A stretch of DNA of 64,000 nucleotides from Kiritimatiellia bacterium (GTDB lineage: Bacteria; Verrucomicrobiota; Kiritimatiellia; CAIVKH01), in NCBI GenBank assembly GCA_027493775.1, contig JAOSKE010000003.1, forward strand, positions 519,761-583,760. The letters run 5' to 3'. The position numbers and the translations under genes were made by a program. A model generated the notes under the pieces. It made no database searches and was not told the origin of the DNA. It saw only the letters and a program-made list of their open reading frames with translations. Shown in pieces: positions 8,048 through 17,538 of the stretch (the first letter of the stretch is position 1; every line of letters starts with the position of its first letter).

Positions 8048-9396
8048 AAGACAAGGTTACCTTTCTCGCCCGCGCAGAGTTCGGCGGTGGCCTCCGCGCA
8101 GATATGGTTATTTTCACCCACCAGCCGCCCACGAAGATATGTTTTTTTCACGACGCCGTAAAGTGTTCTTCCTGTGTAAGGCGATAACTTGTGGCGATGA
8201 AGGGTGGCGGATGGCTCGACAGTAAAACGGGCATCAGGATCCCAAACGACAAGATCCGCGTCGGCTCCCGCAGCGATTTTTCCTTTTCGCCCAGCAAGCC
8301 CCACAAGCGCGGCGGGCGCCGTGCTAAGCCAATGCGACAACCGCTCAAATGTCACCCCGACCTCGCGACCTGCAGTCCAAACAATCGGCAGACTCCATTG
8401 CAGGGAGGAGATTCCGCCCCATGCGTTGAAAAAGTCACCGCTCTCCGCCAGCTTCATCGCGGGAGGACAAGGCGAGTGATCCGTCGCGACAAAATCAATC
8501 GTTCCCGCCAGCAATGCGCCCCATAACTGTTCGTTGTTCAATCTCTCGCGAATTGGTGGCGCACACTTGAACAGCGTGGCGCCATCGGGGATTTCTTCTG
8601 CGTTGAAAAATAAATAATGCGGACACGTCTCCACGGTGATCGGCAAGCCCTCCACCTTCGCGCGAATCAGCATCGGAACTGCGCCAGCGGCGGAGAGATG
8701 GACGATGTGTACGTGTGTGCCGTACTCGCGACAGAGTCGAATCAACAGCTCAATCGCATCCATCTCCCACGCGGGAGGGCGCGAGGCCAACCACGCGTGA
8801 TAGCTGCGCGCATCGCCGCGTGGCGGCGGCTTCACCGATTGCAATTCCGCGTGCGCCAACAGGGGAACGCCGTGTTCCGCAAGAATCGGCATCGCCTCGC
8901 GCAACACCTCTTCCGTAGCTGCGGGAAAATCATCAATGCCGGAGTGAACCAAAAACGCCTTCGCGCCCAACACCCCGGCCTTAATTAGTGCAGGTAAATC
9001 TTTCGTGTGCCCCGGCACCACACCCGCATGAAAGCCGACATCCACCCAGCGCTTGGCCTCCGACGCCATCACCTTTTGCTCCAACGCGGATGCGGTCACG
9101 GTTACCGGCGAGCTGTTCAGCGGCATATCCACCAACGTGGTGATCCCGCCGACGGCCGCAGCCTGTGTCGCTGTTTCAAAGCCCTCCCATTCCGTGCGTC
9201 CCGGTTCGTTGATGTGGACGTGGGTATCCACCAGCCCCGGCATCACGACCAAATCGCCCACATCGTCCACCGCTGCATCCGCAGGCGCTGCGTCGTAGGG
9301 CAGGACCTCCGCGATGCGCTCGCCCTCCACTCGCACAACGGCGGCGCGCACACCGTACGGCGTGACCACTCGGCGGCTTTTCAAAATAAACGTCAT
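7960..9396 (-). CDS. allB: Allantoinase
   Basis: A 478-aa amidohydrolase opening the hydantoin ring of allantoin to give allantoate. The binuclear metal site is visible: DTHVHINEPGRTEWEGFETA (HxH), the carboxylatable Lys in GAKAFLVHSG, HAE, THVHIVHLS, and the Asp of ATDHSPCPPAMK. The start is MTFILKSRRVVTPYG at 9396; the frame is open further upstream but that part looks noncoding. The 3' end runs 88 bases into alc, and a stop exists near 8060 in another frame, so the true C-terminus may be about 30 residues shorter if there is a further indel. First gene of the minus-strand ureide operon. No urate oxidase or ureidoglycolate lyase accompanies it in the window. Confidence 0.94.
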   Translation of the reverse strand: MTFILKSRRVVTPYGVRAAVVRVEGERIAEVLPYDAAPADAAVDDVGDLVVMPGLVDTHVHINEPGRTEWEGFETATQAAAVGGITTLVDMPLNSSPVTVTASALEQKVMASEAKRWVDVGFHAGVVPGHTKDLPALIKAGVLGAKAFLVHSGIDDFPAATEEVLREAMPILAEHGVPLLAHAELQSVKPPPRGDARSYHAWLASRPPAWEMDAIELLIRLCREYGTHVHIVHLSAAGAVPMLIRAKVEGLPITVETCPHYLFFNAEEIPDGATLFKCAPPIRERLNNEQLWGALLAGTIDFVATDHSPCPPAMKLAESGDFFNAWGGISSLQWSLPIVWTAGREVGVTFERLSHWLSTAPAALVGLAGRKGKIAAGADADLVVWDPDARFTVEPSATLHRHKLSPYTGRTLYGVVKKTYLRGRLVGENNHICAEATAELCAGEKGNLVLCQLLYLQPPHLRDWLIWRPSDLVAKSCR

Positions 9397-9529
9397 ACGC
9401 AGTCCCCTAACCCGGAGCGAACACTCCTCTTTCGATTCACTCCAAGACTTCTCAAATGCTACTCCGCGCGGCGTTTTCCGGCAATTGGGATTGTGGGATC
9501 GGACCAGCGCGAGTAGTAATAGAGCGGCC

Positions 9530-10193
9530 ATGACCAATCACTTCAAAGCGGCTCTTTTCGATCTCGATGGAACTCTGCTCGACTCGCTGCGCGACCTGGC
9601 CGATTCGATGAATCGCGTCCTGACTCAATTCGGCCATCCGACCCACCCGATTGAAAGCTATCGCTATCTTGTCGGGGAAGGCGTTGTGGTATTGGCCACC
9701 CGCGCTCTGCCCGAAAATCATCGCACTGGAAATGAGGTCGAAAACCTGCTTGCAGAATATCGCAAGGACTACGCAGCCAACTGGAATATTCACTCGCGCC
9801 CCTACGACGGCATCGCCGAAATGCTCGATGCGTTGGTTGCGCGCGGCCTGAAACTCGGCATCCTCTCCAACAAGCCACACGCGCTGACGGTTCAGTGCGT
9901 TGAGGGCTATTTTTCCAACTGGAACTTCGACTGCATCTTCGGCCAGCGCGAAAATGTGCCGCGCAAGCCCGACCCTGCCGGTGCATTCAGAAGCAGCAGA
10001 GGCGATGGGCGTGAAGCCGTCTGAGACACTTTACCTCGGCGACACGGGAACCGATATGCAAACCGCGCAGGCGGCAGGAATGTTCGCCGTCGGCGTCACC
10101 TGGGGATTTCGGCCCGAGGCCGAACTTCGGGAAACCGGCGCAAACACGATCATCCACCACCCGCGCGAACTTCTGCCACTCCTCGACCAATGA
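9530..10193 (+). CDS. gph: HAD-family phosphoglycolate phosphatase-like (frameshifted)
   Basis: A haloacid-dehalogenase phosphatase of the Gph type, predicted to dephosphorylate 2-phosphoglycolate. HAD motif I is AALFDLDGTLLDS near the N-terminus, motif II LGILSNKPH, motif III lysine RKPDPA, and motif IV YLGDTGTDMQTAQAAG in the second frame. The two parts join by removing one base around 9986-9990 (GCATTCAGAAGC), giving DPAGAFEAAEAMGVKPS and ~220 aa, normal for the family. It overlaps tatD by 4 bases (ATGA). Alternative: a related pyrophosphatase or sugar phosphatase of the same subfamily. Confidence 0.85.
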
Positions 10194-10989
10194 TTCGTTT
10201 ATACGACGCCCACAATCATCTGCAGGATGACCGCCTCTCTGCGCATTGGGACGACATCATCGCCACTGCGCGCGCGACGGGTATTGCGCGGATGGTTGTC
10301 AACGGCTCCGGCGTGGAAGACTGGACCATCGTCGCCGGGCTCGCGCGTCGCTATCCTGATATGGTGCAGCCCAGTTTTGGCGTTCATCCGTGGTACACGA
10401 TGGAACAGACGAGCGACTGGCAGCGCGTCCTTCGTGAATTTCTCGAAGAATTTCCGACCAGTGGCGTTGGCGAGATCGGCCTTGATCGCTGGAAGCCAGA
10501 TTTGCGCTGGGAGGGTCAGGAGGAATTTTTCACCACGCAACTGCGAATCGCCGCGGAGTTGAATCGTCCCGCAAGCATTCACTGCTTGAAGGCATGGGGA
10601 CCACTCCTCGACGCATTGGAGAACACCCCCGCCCAGCGCGCGGATTTCTGCTCCACAGCTACGGCGGCTCAATTGATCTCATCCCGCGCTTTGTAAAACT
10701 CGGCGCTTATTTTTCCATCCCCGGCTATTTCGCGCACGAGCGCAAAGAACGCCAACGCAAAACATTCCGACACGTTCCGCCGGATCGCCTCCTCATCGAA
10801 ACCGACGCCCCCGACCAACCGCTTCCGAGCGATCGCGTTCTCCACCCCCTCCCCGGCGATCCCGACAGACCCATCAACCACCCCGCGAATCTGGCGGCCA
10901 TTTATGCCTTCGCTGCCGAATTGCTCGTTCTCGCCCCTGAAACCCTCGCAGCGCAAACGGAAGCCAACTTCATCCGTATATTCGGATAA
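10190..10989 (+). CDS. tatD: TatD-family metal-dependent hydrolase (frameshifted)
   Basis: A Mg2+-dependent nuclease or hydrolase with a TIM barrel. Metal ligands are visible in YDAHNHLQDDR (HxH), GVGEIGLDRWK, SIHCLKAWGPLLD, LLHSYGGS and LIETDAPDQPL. The first frame runs to 10696 and the second from about 10594; they join after removal of one C from the five-C run at 10626-10630, which restores ALENTPRPARGFLLHS. The corrected length of ~266 aa is typical. It is coupled to gph by a 4-base overlap. The substrate (3' DNA ends, D-aminoacyl products or other) cannot be told from sequence. Confidence 0.88.
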
Positions 10990-11062
10990 ACGAATAAAGC
11001 CTCGGAGGGGCGCAGACGCCGCATGCTCCGGTGATCTTTTCCACCCGCCTCGGCGCGCTGCC

Positions 11063-11090
11063 TTGACTCAGTGAGGGGGGAGCCGATAAT
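11063..11090 (+). promoter_or_regulatory. Strong sigma-70-type promoter of the DegP-like gene
   Basis: TTGACT (11063-11068), a 16-base spacer and GATAAT (11085-11090). The predicted transcript start is only a few bases before the likely TTG start codon at 11101, so the mRNA may be leaderless. Confidence 0.7.
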
Positions 11091-11100
11091 GGCGGGCTGA

Positions 11101-12477
11101 TTGAGGTTTGTTTTGAGAGATTTTATCAAATATGCGGCGCTCGGAGCGTTGATGCTGGGGTGGAGCTCGGTTGCTCCGGCCAGCGCGAACCGTCGCACGC
11201 CGGTGGTGGAAGCGGTGGAGAAGGCGCTGCCGTCGGTCGTCAATATCGGGACGGAACGAATCGTGAAGGTGGTCTATCGCGACCCGTTCTTCAACTTCCG
11301 CAGCCTCGCGCAGGGCGGATTGCTTCCAACCGACGCCCTGCCCCCGCCCCTGATGCGGGAGCAGCTCAAACATTCGCTCGGCTCCGGCGTGGTGGTGGAT
11401 GAAAACGGCTATATCCTCACGAATTACCACGTGATTGAGCAGGCCTCAAAAATTCGCGTGGGGCTGGGGGATGAGAACACGTACGACGCAACGCTGCTGG
11501 CGGGCGATCCGATGAATGATCTGGCGTTGCTGAAAATCACACCGTCCGAACCGTTGCGCGCGATCACATTTGCGGAGGATGACGATTTGCTGCTGGGCGA
11601 AACGGTGGTCGCGCTGGGCAATCCGTTCGGTTTTTCTCAAACGGTAACGGCGGGCGTGCTTTCGGGAATCAATCGCGAGGCGCGCTACCGCGACCGCGTG
11701 ATGTACCGCGATATTTTACAGACGGACGCGGCGGTGAATTACGGCAGCTCAGGCGGGCCGTTGGTGAATCTGGATGGCGAGATGATCGGCTTGAACGTGC
11801 AAATTTTGCAGGACGCCCAAAACATCGGGTTCGCGGTGCCGATCAAACGACTCCGTGCGCTTCTCAGTGTATGGATGGCGCCTCGTTCACTGCAACACGG
11901 TTGGCTCGGCTTTGAACTTTCCGCGACGAACGGGGTCTTAACCGTAACCTCTATTGCAACAAACGGCCCGGCGGAAGCAGCGGGAATGAATGTGGGAGAT
12001 GAAATTTTGTCACTGGATGGAACACCCGTCGCGGACGCTCTTTCGTTGAATCGCGCACTCATTAATAAAGGACAGGGCAAGGCGCTTAATCTTCGCCTGC
12101 GAAGCGGTGGCGTCGAGCGCGATACAGCGCTAACACTCCAGCCAATCCCGATCCGCTCCGGCGACCAACTGGCCCGCGAGCAGTTGGGCCTGGTCCTTTC
12201 AACAAACACCCCCGAGCAGGCGGTACGCGCCGGCTTCGAGCACGGGTTGGGTATCGAAGGCGTGCTGGCAAACGGCCCGGCCGCGGCAACGGGAATGAAG
12301 CCGGGGTTATTGCTGACGCGAATTGATGATACGGAAATCCGCTCGGTGGACGACGTCGCAACGGCATTACAAGACTCGCGGCCGGGCGAATTTGTGAAGC
12401 TCCGCCTCGTGCAATTGGACGAGCAGCAGGATTTTATCGTGGCGGAAGTGACGTACTGGGATATACAAGCGCGCTGA
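11101..12477 (+). CDS. DegP/HtrA-like periplasmic serine protease with two PDZ domains
   Basis: A 458-aa exported protease or chaperone. Residues 1-29 form a signal peptide ending APASA. The trypsin-like domain has the triad His110 (YILTNYHVIEQ), Asp140 (DPMNDLALLK) and Ser217 in NYGSSGGPLVN; the usual GNSGG is GSSGG here, with the nucleophile itself present. Two PDZ domains follow (~265-350 and ~365-450), each with a GPAAAxGMxxGxxL-type ligand loop. The start is taken as TTG at 11101, giving the full signal peptide; no ribosome site is visible and the promoter -10 box ends 10 bases upstream. The ABC ATPase gene begins one base after its stop codon, so the two may be coupled. Function by family: degradation or refolding of damaged envelope proteins. 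Confidence 0.9.
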   Translation: MRFVLRDFIKYAALGALMLGWSSVAPASANRRTPVVEAVEKALPSVVNIGTERIVKVVYRDPFFNFRSLAQGGLLPTDALPPPLMREQLKHSLGSGVVVDENGYILTNYHVIEQASKIRVGLGDENTYDATLLAGDPMNDLALLKITPSEPLRAITFAEDDDLLLGETVVALGNPFGFSQTVTAGVLSGINREARYRDRVMYRDILQTDAAVNYGSSGGPLVNLDGEMIGLNVQILQDAQNIGFAVPIKRLRALLSVWMAPRSLQHGWLGFELSATNGVLTVTSIATNGPAEAAGMNVGDEILSLDGTPVADALSLNRALINKGQGKALNLRLRSGGVERDTALTLQPIPIRSGDQLAREQLGLVLSTNTPEQAVRAGFEHGLGIEGVLANGPAAATGMKPGLLLTRIDDTEIRSVDDVATALQDSRPGEFVKLRLVQLDEQQDFIVAEVTYWDIQAR

Positions 12478-12478
12478 A

Positions 12479-13426
12479 ATGATTGAAGTCGCCCACCTAA
12501 CCAAACGATATCCCGGCCGCGTCGCAGTGGACGATGTTTCGTTCCGCGTGAACCCCGGCGAAATCGTCGGCTTCCTCGGCCCGAACGGCGCGGGCAAATC
12601 AACGACGATGCGCATCCTCGCGGGCTACCTTCCCGCAACGGGCGGAATTGTCCGAGTCGCGAATCACGATCTGGCCACGGAATCCATCGAAGTGCGACGC
12701 CGCATCGGATATATGCCAGAAAGCTGCCCGCTCTACGGCGAGATGAGAGTGGATGAATACCTCCGCTTCCGTGCGCGGCTGAAGGGCGTGCCTCGCTCCA
12801 AGCTCAAAGCGCGGCTCGCAGACGTGAAGGAGCGCTGCGGAATTGCAGATGTGGGCAGCCGAATTATCGGACACCTCTCCAAAGGCTACCGCCAGCGCGT
12901 CGGCCTAGCAGAAAGCCTCGTCCACGAGCCGGAGCTGCTGATTCTCGACGAGCCTACAATCGGTTTGGATCCGAACCAAATCCGGCTCGTCCGTTCCCTG
13001 ATTGCAGACCTGGCCCAACGCCACACAATCCTGCTCTCCAGCCATATCCTCTCGGAAGTCGAAATGACCTGTCGGCGGGTGCTTATCCTTAATAAAGGGC
13101 GCATCGTTGCATCCGACACCCCGGACAAGTTGCGCCGACGGATGGAAGGCGAAGCCACGGTGACGGCGGAAATTGAAGGGCCGCAAGCGGAGGTCGAGGT
13201 CGCACTCCGCTCCCTGCCCGGCGTTTCCGAAGTGACCTCGGAAGGAATCGGCCCCTGGCGGCGCTACACCCTTCGTGCCGCGCGCGATGGAGACACGCGC
13301 GCCGATGTCTTCGGCGCAGTCGCAGCGCAAAAATGGCGGCTGCGCGAATTGCACCAGGAATCGGCAACGCTCGAAGATATTTTCGTGAGCCTGACCAGCT
13401 CCGACCGGGCAGAGGTGCGACAATGA
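12479..13426 (+). CDS. ABC transporter ATP-binding protein (GldA-like)
   Basis: A 315-aa ATPase subunit of an ABC-2-type exporter. Walker A GPNGAGKSTT, signature LSKGYRQRV, Walker B LLILDEPT and a C-terminal ~90-residue extension (LPGVSEVTSEG region) are typical of the NatA/GldA class. It is followed by a permease with an ATGA overlap and then by GldG-like and DUF4340 genes, so the four form one exporter complex. In Bacteroidetes the homologous GldA-F-G set supports gliding and secretion. Outside that phylum the substrate is unknown, and nothing here indicates motility. Confidence 0.9.
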   Translation: MIEVAHLTKRYPGRVAVDDVSFRVNPGEIVGFLGPNGAGKSTTMRILAGYLPATGGIVRVANHDLATESIEVRRRIGYMPESCPLYGEMRVDEYLRFRARLKGVPRSKLKARLADVKERCGIADVGSRIIGHLSKGYRQRVGLAESLVHEPELLILDEPTIGLDPNQIRLVRSLIADLAQRHTILLSSHILSEVEMTCRRVLILNKGRIVASDTPDKLRRRMEGEATVTAEIEGPQAEVEVALRSLPGVSEVTSEGIGPWRRYTLRAARDGDTRADVFGAVAAQKWRLRELHQESATLEDIFVSLTSSDRAEVRQ

Positions 13427-14169
13427 GCGCATTCTTCACACTTTGGCGGAAGGAGCTGACGACCTACTTCCTGTCGCCCATTGCCTACATCGTGATGATT
13501 TTCTTTCTCGTTGTGATGGGCGTGATCTTCTCACTCCTCGTCTCCGTCCTCGCCGACGGCTCAGCCGGTGTGACGGTCATGAATCTACTATTCGGTTCAC
13601 CGTTCTTCTGGATGACGATGCTCGTGCTGGTTCCCGTGTTGACGATGCGCCTGTTCGCGGAGGAGAAAAAATCCGGCACGATTGAAACGCTAATGACCGC
13701 GCCGGTGTCCGACACGGCGGTCGTCCTCGCAAAATTCGCCGGGGCGCTGAGCTTCTACATCTTCATGTGGCTACCGACCGCGTTTTATATCTTCGTTCTG
13801 TGGTTTTTCAGCGCGGACATGTTGCCGCCAGATCCGGGGCCGATGCTCGGTGGCTATCTGGGCGCGTTGCTGATCGGAATGTTCTACCTCTCCATCGGCG
13901 TGTGCAGCTCCGCGCTGACAAGCAATCAGATTGTCTCCGCAATCATCACCTTCGCCGTGATGATCGTTCTGTTTCTCGCCGGGCTGCTCGACTACATCGC
14001 GCACGGCGAGTGGGTGCGGCAAGTGAGCGCCTACCTTTCGTCCTATTCACACATGCTCGAATTCTCGCGCGGAATGATGGACAGCCGGCCGATCGTGTTC
14101 TATCTCTCCGGCACGGCGCTGCTGCTCTTCGCAACGGTAAAAATTGTGGAGGCGCGAAACTGGAAATGA
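13423..14169 (+). CDS. ABC-2 type permease (GldF-like)
   Basis: A 248-aa inner-membrane protein with about six hydrophobic segments, opening MSAFFTLWRKELTTYFLSPI, the cytosolic amphipathic elbow typical of GldF/NosY permeases. ERLxF-type features include LFAEEKKSGTIETLMTAPVS, a conserved ABC-2 motif. The start is at 13423, where it overlaps the ATPase stop by 4 bases; it overlaps the GldG-like gene by 4 bases at the other end. It forms the channel of the exporter encoded by 12479-17538. Confidence 0.9.
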   Translation: MSAFFTLWRKELTTYFLSPIAYIVMIFFLVVMGVIFSLLVSVLADGSAGVTVMNLLFGSPFFWMTMLVLVPVLTMRLFAEEKKSGTIETLMTAPVSDTAVVLAKFAGALSFYIFMWLPTAFYIFVLWFFSADMLPPDPGPMLGGYLGALLIGMFYLSIGVCSSALTSNQIVSAIITFAVMIVLFLAGLLDYIAHGEWVRQVSAYLSSYSHMLEFSRGMMDSRPIVFYLSGTALLLFATVKIVEARNWK

Positions 14170-15653
14170 GCGACGCCTCCCACAATGAAGCGCAACGCAG
14201 CATCCGACGCACCGCGCGACGACGCGTGGCGTTCGGACTGAACACCGGCGCGGCGCTGGCGCTCGCCCTCGCGCTCGTCGTGATGGGCAACTACATTTCA
14301 AACCGGCACTACGTGCGCCGCGACGTGAGTCGCACGCGCTTTTACACGCTCTCGGATAAGACGCGCAGCCTGCTCAACGGGATCACCAGTCGCGTGGATG
14401 TGGTGGTTTTCTTTCAATCCGACAATCCGGAATACGAAGACGTGGTCAATTTGCTCAAGGAATACCAATCCGCAAACTCGAACATCCGGGTCGAGCGCGT
14501 GGACCCGAATCGAGACCTTGCGCGCGCCGAGGCGCTCGCGCGGCAATACGAATTGGACAAGGCCAACGTCGTCATATTCTCCCTTGCGAATCGCACCAAG
14601 TTCGTCGGCGCGGATGAACTGACGGACGTGGACTACTCCGCCATTGCCTACGGCGGCGCACCGCACCCGGAAGCCTTCCGCGGGGAGCAGGTGTTTTCGT
14701 CCGCCCTGCAAAGCATCCTTCAGGCGCGACAGCCGGTGGTGTACTTCATCCGGGGCCACGGCGAGCGCGATATCAAGGACCGCGACCCATATACGGGCTA
14801 CTCATCCATCGCGCAGGAAATTCGACGCGACAATGTGGACGTGCGCGATCTGCTGCTGGCGGATGCGCGGCAGATTCCGGCGGACGCGGACGCGCTGGTT
14901 TTGCCCGGGCCGACCAAAACGCTCACGCCCCAGGAGATTGACCTGCTTCGCTCATGGCTCGACAACAACGGGCGCCTCGCAATTCTCCTCGATACCGGCC
15001 CGACGGCGGGACTCCGCGATTTGCTGGAGCAATGGAACGTCCGCATCTTGGATGATGTCGTCGTGGATCCGTCCCGCACGCTCTCAGGCCTCGACTTGTT
15101 TGCGAACGACTACGGAATCCACCCGATCACGCAGAACCTGCGCGACATCACTTCTGTTTTTTATCTCCCACGCTCTGTGGAGCCGATCCCACAACCGGAT
15201 GCTGTGCCACGCGCCGCCGACCGGCCGCGCGTGACCACACTTGTCCGCAGCACACCGGAAAGCTGGGCGGAAATGGATTTGGAACAAAAGCCAATGAACT
15301 ACGACAATGATCGCGACCGGCGCGGGCCAATCTCACTCGCAGTCGCCGCCGAGCGCGGCGCGGCGGAAGAACTGAATATGAATCTGCGCTCGGCGCGCCT
15401 CGTGGTGTTCGGCGATACGGATTTTCTGGCGAATGGCGCACTGAGTGGCGCAAACACCGATTTCTTTTTAAGCGCGCTGAACTGGCTGCTGGAGCGCAAC
15501 GACTTGATGGCCATTGCGCCGAAGCCGATTGACGACACTCGGCTGGTGATTACGCAGGGGCAGATCAACCGGGTCTTCTGGGCGGTCGTCGTCGTGTTGC
15601 CTGGCCTGCTCGCCGCGCTTGGCGCGGGAATTTGGTGGCAAAGGAGATCGTAA
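14166..15653 (+). CDS. GldG-like ABC transporter auxiliary protein
   Basis: A 495-aa protein with an N-terminal transmembrane helix (ALALALALVVMGNYI), a large periplasmic region and a C-terminal helix (VVVVLPGLLAALGAGIWW). The periplasmic part matches the ABC_transp_aux (DUF4350/GldG) class: SRTRFYTLSDKTRSLL, FFQSDNPEYEDVVNLLKEYQ, VYFIRGHGERD, LVLPGPTKTLTPQEI. The start ATG at 14166 overlaps the permease stop. Known GldG proteins pair with GldF; the domain resembles a sugar- or ligand-binding fold. Cargo unknown. Confidence 0.85.
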   Translation: MSDASHNEAQRSIRRTARRRVAFGLNTGAALALALALVVMGNYISNRHYVRRDVSRTRFYTLSDKTRSLLNGITSRVDVVVFFQSDNPEYEDVVNLLKEYQSANSNIRVERVDPNRDLARAEALARQYELDKANVVIFSLANRTKFVGADELTDVDYSAIAYGGAPHPEAFRGEQVFSSALQSILQARQPVVYFIRGHGERDIKDRDPYTGYSSIAQEIRRDNVDVRDLLLADARQIPADADALVLPGPTKTLTPQEIDLLRSWLDNNGRLAILLDTGPTAGLRDLLEQWNVRILDDVVVDPSRTLSGLDLFANDYGIHPITQNLRDITSVFYLPRSVEPIPQPDAVPRAADRPRVTTLVRSTPESWAEMDLEQKPMNYDNDRDRRGPISLAVAAERGAAEELNMNLRSARLVVFGDTDFLANGALSGANTDFFLSALNWLLERNDLMAIAPKPIDDTRLVITQGQINRVFWAVVVVLPGLLAALGAGIWWQRRS

Positions 15654-17538
15654 ATGCGACGCGGCACCATGGTCCTGCTTCTGGCGGTCATTGCATTCGG
15701 TCTCTACATCGGCTTCTTTGAACGCAAGCAGGATACGACAGAAAAGCGGCGGCAAATCGCGCGGCGTGTATTGCGCATGGACTCGACGCGCATCACCGGC
15801 ATCCGCGTTATGGAGCCGGACCTCCAATTTACGGCGGAAAAAAGCAATGACCACTGGCGGCTGATCAGTCCGATCACCACGCGCGCGGATGGCGGGGAAA
15901 TCGGGCGTATCATTGACGCATTTGCGCAATTGGAACGCAGCGATGTTATTCGCGGAAAAGATCAACGAAAGCAAGGGCTGACACTCGCAGACTTCGGCCT
16001 CGACCAACCGCGCGTCCGCGTCACGCTGACCGCTCCGGAGCGGGAATGGACGATCCTCGTCGGCAACAACACGCCGGTCGGCGGCAACCTCTTTATTAAG
16101 GAAGCGGGCGACTCCTCCGTCTTCATCGCCTCCACCAATCTCATCGCCGACCTTCCCGCAGCCGTGAACACCCTGCGCGACCACCGACTATTTCGCGGAA
16201 CACCGAGCGATGTCACTCGGCTGGACGCGCGACGCGGAGAGGGGCCGCTGAATCTGGCGCGCGCGGAATCCGGCACGTGGAAAATGCAACAGCCGTGGAG
16301 CGGACGCACCACGCTCGGCGCTGTGCAAAACCTGCTCGACCGCCTCTTTGCCTCGCGCATCGAAGATTTTATTGCGGAATCGTTCGATGCCGCCTCGCTG
16401 TACGGCCTGGATGAGCCTGCTGTGCAGGTATCGCTGCTCGGCGACCGCAAGTACGGCGAACAAACACTGCTCATCGGCAAGCCGGTTGATCAAAATACGA
16501 ATCAGGTGTATGCGACCCTTTCCGGCGAAAGCACGGTTTTCACCGTCAACCATGCCCTGCTCTCTGCGTTGATGGTGAAGGCCGAATCGCTGCGCGACCG
16601 GCGGCTGCTGACCCGCTTGCCGCGCGACATCAACTTCATCCGCGTTGAGGAAAATGAGCGGGCCATTCTGTTAAGTCGCACCGGGAGCGGAGGATGGGAG
16701 ATTCTGGAGCCGATTCGCCATCAAGCCGATGCCGGGCGCGTGGAAGGTGCCCTCGCCGAGTGGACCGGCGCCAGCATCGAAAAATTCCTCGATACCGCTG
16801 GCACCAATTATGCAGACTGGGGGATTGAACCGCCTGCCCGCCGAATCACATTTTCGCACAGCGCACCTGCCTCCGCCACCAACGAAGCATCCGCCACGAA
16901 GTTGGCGACATTGGATGATGAGGCGATCGTTCTGCTCTCGACGCGCCCCCCGACAAATAAACTCGTTGTCGTGAAACTTGCCGGAGAGGAGACACTCTAC
17001 AAGATTGACGCGGCGCTGTCGGACACGCTGCCGACGTTTGCGCTGTGGTACAGAAACCCCGAAGTGCTGACGCTGGATCCCGCAACCATCCGCAGCATCA
17101 CAATCAGCCAAGGCGGCAACGAAGAATCTGTGCTCCGCGAATCTGCAACCAACGAATTTCGCGCCGCTTCATCCACGAATACCGCAGACGCCAAAACTGC
17201 CGCAGAAATACTCGGCGTCATCAGTGCGCTGCGCGCAGTGGCCTTCGTTGCGGACACCGTCACCGATCTCAGGCCCTACGGACTCGATGAGCCGCTTGCG
17301 CAACTGACCGTCGGACTGCAAGGCGGCGGCGCCCCCACCCGCACGCTGCTCTTCGGCAATGAAGACGCCGCTGGCAACAGCTACGCAATTCTGCGTGGCG
17401 GCGATGCGGTATTCACGCTCTCCAGCGGAACACGCGACAAACTTCTCGCAACCCTGTATAAACTGGCAAAACCAAAGGAACCACAGGTTGCCACCCCCTC
17501 CCCGCCCCAGCGAAGATGCCGAACCCGACAGCGAATAA
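15654..17538 (+). CDS. DUF4340 membrane-anchored periplasmic protein (3' frame shifted)
   Basis: About 628 aa after correction. An N-terminal TM helix (TMVLLLAVIAFGLYIGFF) is followed by repeated DUF4340 units of ~150 residues, recognisable by YGLDEPAVQVSLLG, FGLDQPRVRVTL and YGLDEPLAQLTVGL, each followed by a LLFGN- or LLIGK-like strand. It is the usual fourth gene of the ABC/GldG/DUF4340 cluster, one base after the GldG-like stop. In the uncorrected frame it runs to 17672 as unlikely Arg/Cys-rich sequence. One base too many in the C-rich stretch 17491-17506 would instead give an acidic tail, SEDAEPDSE, ending at TAA 17536-17538. Molecular role unknown. Confidence 0.8.

Noticed and set aside
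12479..15653. Gliding motility locus
   Set aside because: GldA/F/G-like genes occur widely outside gliding bacteria, and no other gld or spr genes are present, so I name only the exporter type.
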